Assembly (NCBI GenBank): GCA_025453735.1 | Contig: JALOPY010000106.1 | Location: 1 to 7,531, forward strand | Direction of reading: 5' to 3' | DNA length: 7,531 nucleotides | From: a bacterium | GTDB lineage: Bacteria; Zhuqueibacterota; Zhuqueibacteria; Thermofontimicrobiales; Thermofontimicrobiaceae | In this document: one piece after another, positions 6,501 to 7,531 of the stretch | Position numbering within the stretch: position 1 is the stretch's first letter | Layout of the letters: every line of letters starts with the position of its first letter | Program-made: the position numbers and the translations under genes | Notes under the pieces: model-generated | The model's database searches: none | What the model was told of the DNA's origin: nothing | Seen by the model: only the letters and a program-made list of their open reading frames with translations

Positions 6501-6578
6501 TATAAAGGTCTGCCTCAGTCAGATCATATTAATTGATTGATCCTCCGAAGGGGGAGATTGCACTCCGATGCACTCCTG
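6465..6578. repeat. Nested inverted repeat spanning the beta-helix/symporter gap
   Basis: CAGGAGTGCATCG at 6465-6477 is the exact reverse complement of 6566-6578, and TGCAATCT at 6494-6501 is the exact reverse complement of 6555-6562. The element therefore has a full hairpin on the left and a half copy on the right, spanning 114 bp and ending 4 bp from the stop codon of the beta-helix -1-frame tail. The interior (6502-6554) holds no further strong structure except a weak CTCC/GGAG pair near 6541-6556 and, on the minus strand, TATGAT at 6523-6528, which could be a -10 box but lacks a convincing -35. Confidence 0.7.
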
Positions 6579-6582
6579 GAAT

Positions 6583-6753
6583 TTATTTCAATCGGTATTC
6601 AGAAATAATCTCAAACTCAACCTCTTTTTTTAAAATATCACTCAAATTACCCCATACAATAATTTTGTCACGCTCAGCGTTCTTGACCACACTCCATTTA
6701 TTTCCTACAAGAATCACTCGTCCCGCCAGTTGAGCGCCTTTCTCGATTGATTT
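6583..6753 (-). pseudogene. Displaced C-terminal tail of the beta-helix protein (-1 frame)
   Basis: This 56-codon open frame has no start codon and ends in TAA at 6583-6585. It reads as real protein: LAGRVILVGNKWSVVK, then DKIIVWGNL and EVEFEIISEYRLK, i.e. alternating hydrophobic beta-strands with W and G at turns, a style I associate with C-terminal domains of secreted beta-helix proteins. It is offset by -1 from the beta-helix frame. Adding one A to the A5 run at 6751-6755 (minus strand) joins the two into one frame and gives 309 residues counted from the internal Met at 7511, instead of 265. A sequencing or assembly error, a genuine inactivating deletion, or low-level slippage could each explain it. 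Confidence 0.65.
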
Positions 6754-7531
6754 TTAATTGAAATTGTAGACGAAAAATGAATCGGATCATACTGAATCGA
6801 TTTAATTTTTCCCCTGATCGAATCATCAACAAATTCTGGTTTCCTGTCGTAATTATCCGTCCCTGAAAATTCGCCTTGAATATTATTGTTTTGCATGACG
6901 GGCGGCTGTCCGTCATTCTTTTTGATGGAAATCGGCTGTTGCTCGTTCTCTCTCAAAATATTATTTTGGATCAGACTTGGCACGAAATAAGAAAATCGAC
7001 TCTCGATCATCACGGCATCGCCGCCCAAATTATGCATGATAATGTTGTTATCCAATTCCATGTAGGAGTCGACGCACTGGACTCCGCCGCCCGAAAGATT
7101 TCGCACAATAATATTTTCGAGGATTCGAGCTCGCCCCTCTTTGCTCAATCGAATGCCGCCAGCGCCTTTGCCAGGCGCCCAATTGCCTGCGATGTAATTG
7201 TGCTGGATAATCGGCTGTCCCATCCGCATGGTGTAGATGCCGCCTGCATCGTCATCGGCAATATTGCCGACGACCCAATTGGCTTCGATGAGTGGATCAG
7301 AATAATATTCATTGTAGATGCCACCGCCATCGCCCCTGCCTTTTGCCTGGTTATTGGCGATGATATTATTGCGGATGATCGGTCGGGATTCATAAGCGCA
7401 GGAGATGGCGCCGCCATTGCTGCTGCGGGTGCGATTCCAGTCATTCGTTCCAGCGATATTGCCAATGATCACGTTGTTTTCGACAATGGGCTGCAACACG
7501 CCGACCTCCATTCGATTTCCTTTGATGGTTT
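6714..7531 (-). CDS. Right-handed parallel beta-helix repeat protein, 5' end cut by window edge, probably frameshifted near its 3' end
   Basis: The reading frame is open through the right edge (the six codons before Met 7511 read TIKGNR in the same repeat style), so this is the C-terminal part of a longer protein. Numbered from that Met, at least eight rungs repeat about every 23-36 residues with the pattern P-x-[IL]-x-x-N-x-[IV]-x-x-N: QPIVENNVIIGN (7-18), RPIIRNNIIANN (43-54), DPLIEANWVVGN (72-83), QPIIQHNYIAGN (99-110), then ILENIIVRN, LDNNIIMHN, LIQNNILREN and VMQNNNIQGE. Most rungs also carry a GGI/GGV turn. This is the PbH1/pectate-lyase-like solenoid, usually secreted or surface-bound and acting on or binding polysaccharide; the signal peptide and any catalytic residues are not in the window. 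PEFVDD at 225-230 marks the usual end of the helix. The frame then diverges into NQSRKALNWRDE, whereas a convincing tail continues in the -1 frame. Confidence 0.85.
   Translation of the reverse strand, partial: TIKGNRMEVGVLQPIVENNVIIGNIAGTNDWNRTRSSNGGAISCAYESRPIIRNNIIANNQAKGRGDGGGIYNEYYSDPLIEANWVVGNIADDDAGGIYTMRMGQPIIQHNYIAGNWAPGKGAGGIRLSKEGRARILENIIVRNLSGGGVQCVDSYMELDNNIIMHNLGGDAVMIESRFSYFVPSLIQNNILRENEQQPISIKKNDGQPPVMQNNNIQGEFSGTDNYDRKPEFVDDSIRGKIKSIQYDPIHFSSTISIKNQSRKALNWRDE

Noticed and set aside
6523..6528. Promoter for the symporter with TATGAT as -10 box
   Set aside because: No acceptable -35 hexamer at 16-18 bp and AT-rich background; kept only as a remark, not as a feature.
6533..6733. 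Plus-strand open frame of 66 codons in the gap right of the symporter
   Set aside because: No ribosome site, unconvincing composition, and it overlaps the opposite-strand -1-frame tail of the beta-helix protein, which reads far better as protein.
6751..6757. Programmed -1 ribosomal frameshift at the TAAAAAT stretch of the beta-helix gene
   Set aside because: The heptamer T-AAA-AAT does not fit the X-XXY-YYZ rule well, and I saw no clear stimulatory stem or internal Shine-Dalgarno; a one-base deletion or sequence error is simpler.
6900..7531. Recurring short DNA motifs (AATATTATT, GGCTGTCC, CCGCCA-type) that could suggest a repeat array or CRISPR
   Set aside because: They are irregularly spaced and follow the codons of the beta-helix rungs (N-N-I-I, G-G-I), so protein repetition explains them; no constant repeat-spacer pattern exists.

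Overview
All seven genes I can support lie on the minus strand, so transcription runs from high to low coordinates. In that order they are: the C-terminal part of a right-handed beta-helix protein (entering from the right edge), a sodium:solute symporter, a gluconate 5-dehydrogenase-like short-chain dehydrogenase, a Tat-exported lipoprotein sulfatase, a small low-GC membrane protein of unknown function, and the N- and C-terminal subunits of a split transketolase (the latter cut by the left edge). No tRNA, rRNA, CRISPR array or transposase gene was seen.

The content fits a carbohydrate-utilisation locus. The sulfatase would remove sulfate esters outside the cytoplasm. The symporter would import the freed sugar or sugar acid, the dehydrogenase would interconvert a hydroxyl and a keto group on it, and the split transketolase would move a two-carbon unit from the resulting ketose. 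The beta-helix protein could be a surface carbohydrate-binding or carbohydrate-degrading protein, but no active site is visible. The substrate cannot be read from the sequence. The transketolase pair is tightly coupled (TAG directly followed by ATG). The other genes are separated by 52-254 bp, so one long transcript is possible but not shown.

The gaps are as interesting as the genes. Two of them (3601-3831 and 4600-4853) carry related AT-rich imperfect inverted repeats with arms of roughly 55-65 bp. Shorter fragments of the same family flank the low-GC membrane gene. The gap before the symporter holds nested palindromes built from TGCATCGC/GCGATGCA and GATTGCA/TGCAATC. The beta-helix frame stops early at 6714, but a coherent protein tail continues in the -1 frame to 6583, which points to a one-base deletion at an A5 run.

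Organism: coding DNA near 50% GC by eye, a FGly-type Tat lipoprotein sulfatase, a long-rung beta-helix protein and AT-rich intergenic repeats suggest an uncultured, probably Gram-negative polysaccharide degrader, for example in the Calditrichota/KSB1/FCB or Planctomycetes range. This placement is an impression from gene style, not a measured result.
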